Translations under genes and position numbers: made by a program | Assembly: GCA_963575745.1 (NCBI GenBank) | Contig: CAUYUJ010022057.1 | Coordinates: 16,001-80,000, forward strand | Length of the DNA stretch: 64,000 bases | DNA from: Prorocentrum cordatum | Lineage: Eukaryota; Sar; Dinophyceae; Prorocentrales; Prorocentraceae | Direction of reading: 5' to 3' | Shown: piece after piece, positions 61,674-64,000 of the stretch | How the letters are laid out: each line of letters starts with the position of its first letter | How positions within the stretch are numbered: position 1 is the stretch's first letter | Notes under the pieces: model-generated | Told to the model about the DNA's origin: nothing | The model's input: only the letters and a program-made list of their open reading frames with translations | The model's database searches: none

Positions 61674-62297
61674 GAACCGCCACGCAGCGCCGCGGCCACA
61701 GAGATCTGAGCGTGGGCGGACGGGGTTAGAGGCAGAGAAACAGAAAAGGTGAGAGCCACCGTTGATGCTAGGCACTGGCGTGCTCTCCTGCCTCTCCCCC
61801 GCCGCCGTTTTGGCTCCCACAGGGGCCTCTGACCGCGTCGGGGGGGAGGGGGGCCCTTTGGCATTTCGCGCGCTTGCGAGGGAGAGTAACGTCTCACTTC
61901 GACACAGAGCGTTGTAGCACCACTAACCGTGCACCGCGCGTGCAACACAGCAGCAGCAAACGCCGGCACAAACAAATGCTCGGAGGAGAGTGTGGCAGAT
62001 ACAGACACTGTGGCGCTGCTCGGTGATTCACGCATGCGTTGCGCAGGACATGGGCGACGCGGTGCACGTGGCTGCGGCGGTGCACATTGCGCTGCGCACT
62101 GTTGTGTTGGCTGTGATGCGCGCGGGTGCCGCGGTGCCGGAGCAGCGCGGCCTTGGGGGGCGGGCGGGCGTTGCGCGACGCCCCCCTCGCCCCCCGCCTG
62201 AAGCGCAACATGGCCGCGAATAGTAGGACGAACTCAACCTCGGCGGGGCCGCTCGCGAGTTGAGGCGCTCCATGATCTTCGCGGAGACGGCCGAGGG
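61674..62297. other. GC-rich sequence with the second ~90-bp direct repeat
   Basis: The repeat copy is at about 61762-61855. The remainder has overlapping frames on both strands with no recognised family. Confidence 0.45.
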
Positions 62298-63032
62298 ATG
62301 CTTGGTAAACGGCCAGCAGAGGACGCCGTGACCTACCCCGTCGCGAGCCTCGCCGCGCAGTTCGGTCCACTGGGCGAGCCACCAGGCTACCCGCGCAGTC
62401 CTCGAGTTCTCGAGGCGCCGCAACGAAACCACCGACGCGCTGCTATCGCAGTTTCTGACGCCACGATTTGGAGCTACGCACACAGTTGGAGTTGCGATGT
62501 CCTTGGAAAGCTACAGTTGGCTGCTCCTCCGACCCATCGTCATCGGAGCCAGGCAAGTCACGGCGCTGCTCCAGTCCTGCGGCAACCAATCCCCAGCCAC
62601 GAGGCCGAATTCAACAATCTCACGAGTATACTCTCGCTCGTGGGTAATGTCGTGGAACACGTGCCGAAACACATCGCTAGCGTTTTTCGTACGTCGCCAT
62701 CACCGCCGGCGCGTGCCTGCGTCGCGCGCGGAGAATTTAAACGCTACAGCCAACATCTTATCGCCGCGATTCTTTCTCTCGCGCAGCCTTCAAACCCCGC
62801 AATTATAGTTGTTGCTGCGGCTCCTCCTTGCTACCTATGGCTGCTCTTCCTCCTGCTCGTCATCCATTGTTTGTGCGTGAGCACCACTTCCCTGCCGCGC
62901 CCGAAGACGTATCGGACGGGCGGGCTGGGTGTTTCGACTTGGACGCTTTCACCGCTCATGATCCAGCTTCAGATTAGAGGCAGCTTTCAGGATGAAGGCC
63001 CGGTGGTTTTAAACGTGTGTTTCTCGCGTTAG
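62298..63032 (+). other. Unassigned 244-codon open frame
   Basis: Longest frame in the last 3 kb. It has a hydrophobic stretch near residues 166-193 (SNPAIIVVAAAPPCYLWLLF and on) but otherwise mixed composition, and it runs into the tandem repeat at 62985. I cannot tell whether it is a gene. Confidence 0.2.
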
Positions 63033-63335
63033 CGCCGCACACATCCGTCTTAAAAGTTTGCTACATATTCACGGATGGAGGGCGGGTGGCTTTCAGAACT
63101 TGGTTCTCGCCCCAGCGCCGTGCACATTCGTTTTGAAAGCTGGCAACCGTTTCAAGGATGAAGGCCGCTTTTGTTTAGAAACATGTGGCTCTCGTCTTAG
63201 CGCCGCGTGCATTCGTTTGGACACTTCGCAACAATCTAAAGGATGTGCATATGTTTCAAAATGTGGTTCCCTCCTTTGCGCCGCGCACAGTCGCTCCGAA
63301 AGTTTCCACACGTTTCAAGTATTCGCATGGTCGAA
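62985..63335 (+). repeat. ~83-bp degenerate tandem repeat, about four units
   Basis: Units carry AGCGCCGCGCACATTCGTTT, AAAGTTTGCAAC, TTTCAAGGATGAAGGCCG and ACGTGGTTCTCGCC-like words. Unit starts are near 63031, 63114, 63199 and 63278. Confidence 0.8.
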
Positions 63336-64000
63336 GGTCCATGAATTGTTTCTGGGTTGGAATAGTGTTTTTTCCAGACGCGACACACACACACACACGT
63401 TGACTCGCTGTAATGAAACACCGTGGATGGAATTTTGGCACGATTCAGGGTTGTCGGAACGCAACGAACACGTTGATTTACAACGTTGATATCGTAGGAG
63501 TTGCGTCTCGGCGCGATGGAGGATTTTCAGACGGTTGCCTTCCATTCCACGTCGACGTGCATAGTTGCAGGGCCCGATGGACAAAACATGGAAGGAGGAT
63601 TTGTTGTAGCATCGTTGCTGCGTCGTGGGTTGACACTGGTTCTCCTTTTTCTCTTCATTTTCCTCCTCCTCCCTTTCTTTTTCCTCCTCCTCCTCCCCTC
63701 TTCCTCCTCCCCCGTCCCAGGGCTGGTAGCCCAAGCTTGCTTTCGATGTGGGGCTGCTAGCCATGGTGGGACCTCGCCAGCATCCCCCATAAACAGGCTG
63801 CGAATTGGGGTCTCCCCAAGCAATGGGTGTCCCCCATTAGCAGTCCCAAATGCGGCCAACGGCCCCGAGAAATTGTTGACGCTTCGCGTATCCCCACCAG
63901 CCCATCCAGAAACGATGCTCAGGGGAGTTGAGGTGATCAGGGAAGTCGGGGAGCATGCAGAATAACAAAGGGCGGGGGAAGCTGTCACAGACCCCGAGAG
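63336..64000. other. Sequence to window end, no recognised gene
   Basis: A short ACAC run at 63388-63399 and a CT-rich tract at about 63643-63715. Open frames of 115-154 codons are dominated by the CT tract. Nothing recognised. Confidence 0.4.

Noticed and set aside
60617-61817. Spliced-leader-like words CCGCCGCCGTTTTGGCTC at about 60620 and 61797
   Set aside because: About five of 21 positions differ from the leader. The two occurrences are parts of one duplicated 90-bp repeat, so they are not independent evidence.
62298-63032. Membrane protein gene with one hydrophobic segment
   Set aside because: Composition is not convincingly protein-like, the frame continues into a tandem repeat, and a comparable frame exists on the other strand. 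Kept only as an unassigned open frame.

Overview
The window reads as nuclear DNA of a dinoflagellate. The strongest evidence is two remnants of the dinoflagellate spliced leader (DinoSL): a 20-nt exact match at 27844-27863 and a 12-nt 3' remnant at 54355-54366. Supporting evidence is a lineage-typical set of decayed non-LTR retrotransposons (endonuclease, reverse transcriptase, RNase H, C-terminal zinc finger), high GC, very low gene density, and a mass of simple repeats, minisatellites and inverted-repeat elements. I cannot name the species. I saw no tRNA, rRNA, CRISPR array or prokaryotic operon.

Layout. 1-5200: GGA/TCC, GAT and poly-G tracts plus a GACAGTGG minisatellite bracketed by inverted GC-rich blocks. 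5229-6770: two retrotransposon scraps. 6900-13300: GC-rich non-coding DNA organised as a large inverted duplication (7135-8050 against 11505-13170), with two copies of a short inverted-repeat element between the arms. 13758-14402: RNase H/zinc-finger pseudogene. 16346-17273: cluster of short inverted-repeat transposable elements, one nested in another. 17300-27250: minisatellites, including an 11-bp CTTGGGG family, a 42-bp repeat and an 89-bp satellite. 27844-34268: nearly full-length decayed LINE (ORF1 and ORF2) starting with the DinoSL remnant. 38050-42699: second decayed LINE. 43995-47210: four successive GC-rich tandem arrays whose units carry AATAAA. 47480-49060: GC-rich repeat family. 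49736-58795: higher-order array of about 1.25-kb units. 58800-64000: small tandem repeats and unrecognised ORFs.

The one gene that looks intact is at 54468-56744. It encodes a multi-pass membrane protein of about 642 residues if two short inverted-repeat elements are removed as phase-0 GT-AG introns. It lies in a 2.4-kb insert that interrupts one unit of the 1.25-kb array, is flanked by a 9-bp target duplication, and starts with a truncated DinoSL. This is what a trans-spliced mRNA would leave after being copied back into the genome. The two introns look like introners: each is a short element with inverted ends, and each family has another copy elsewhere in the window (16707-16885; 49075-49247). 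The history I infer is a processed, SL-bearing retrogene that later gained new introns from transposable elements. All of this comes from reading the sequence; no alignment or database search was run.
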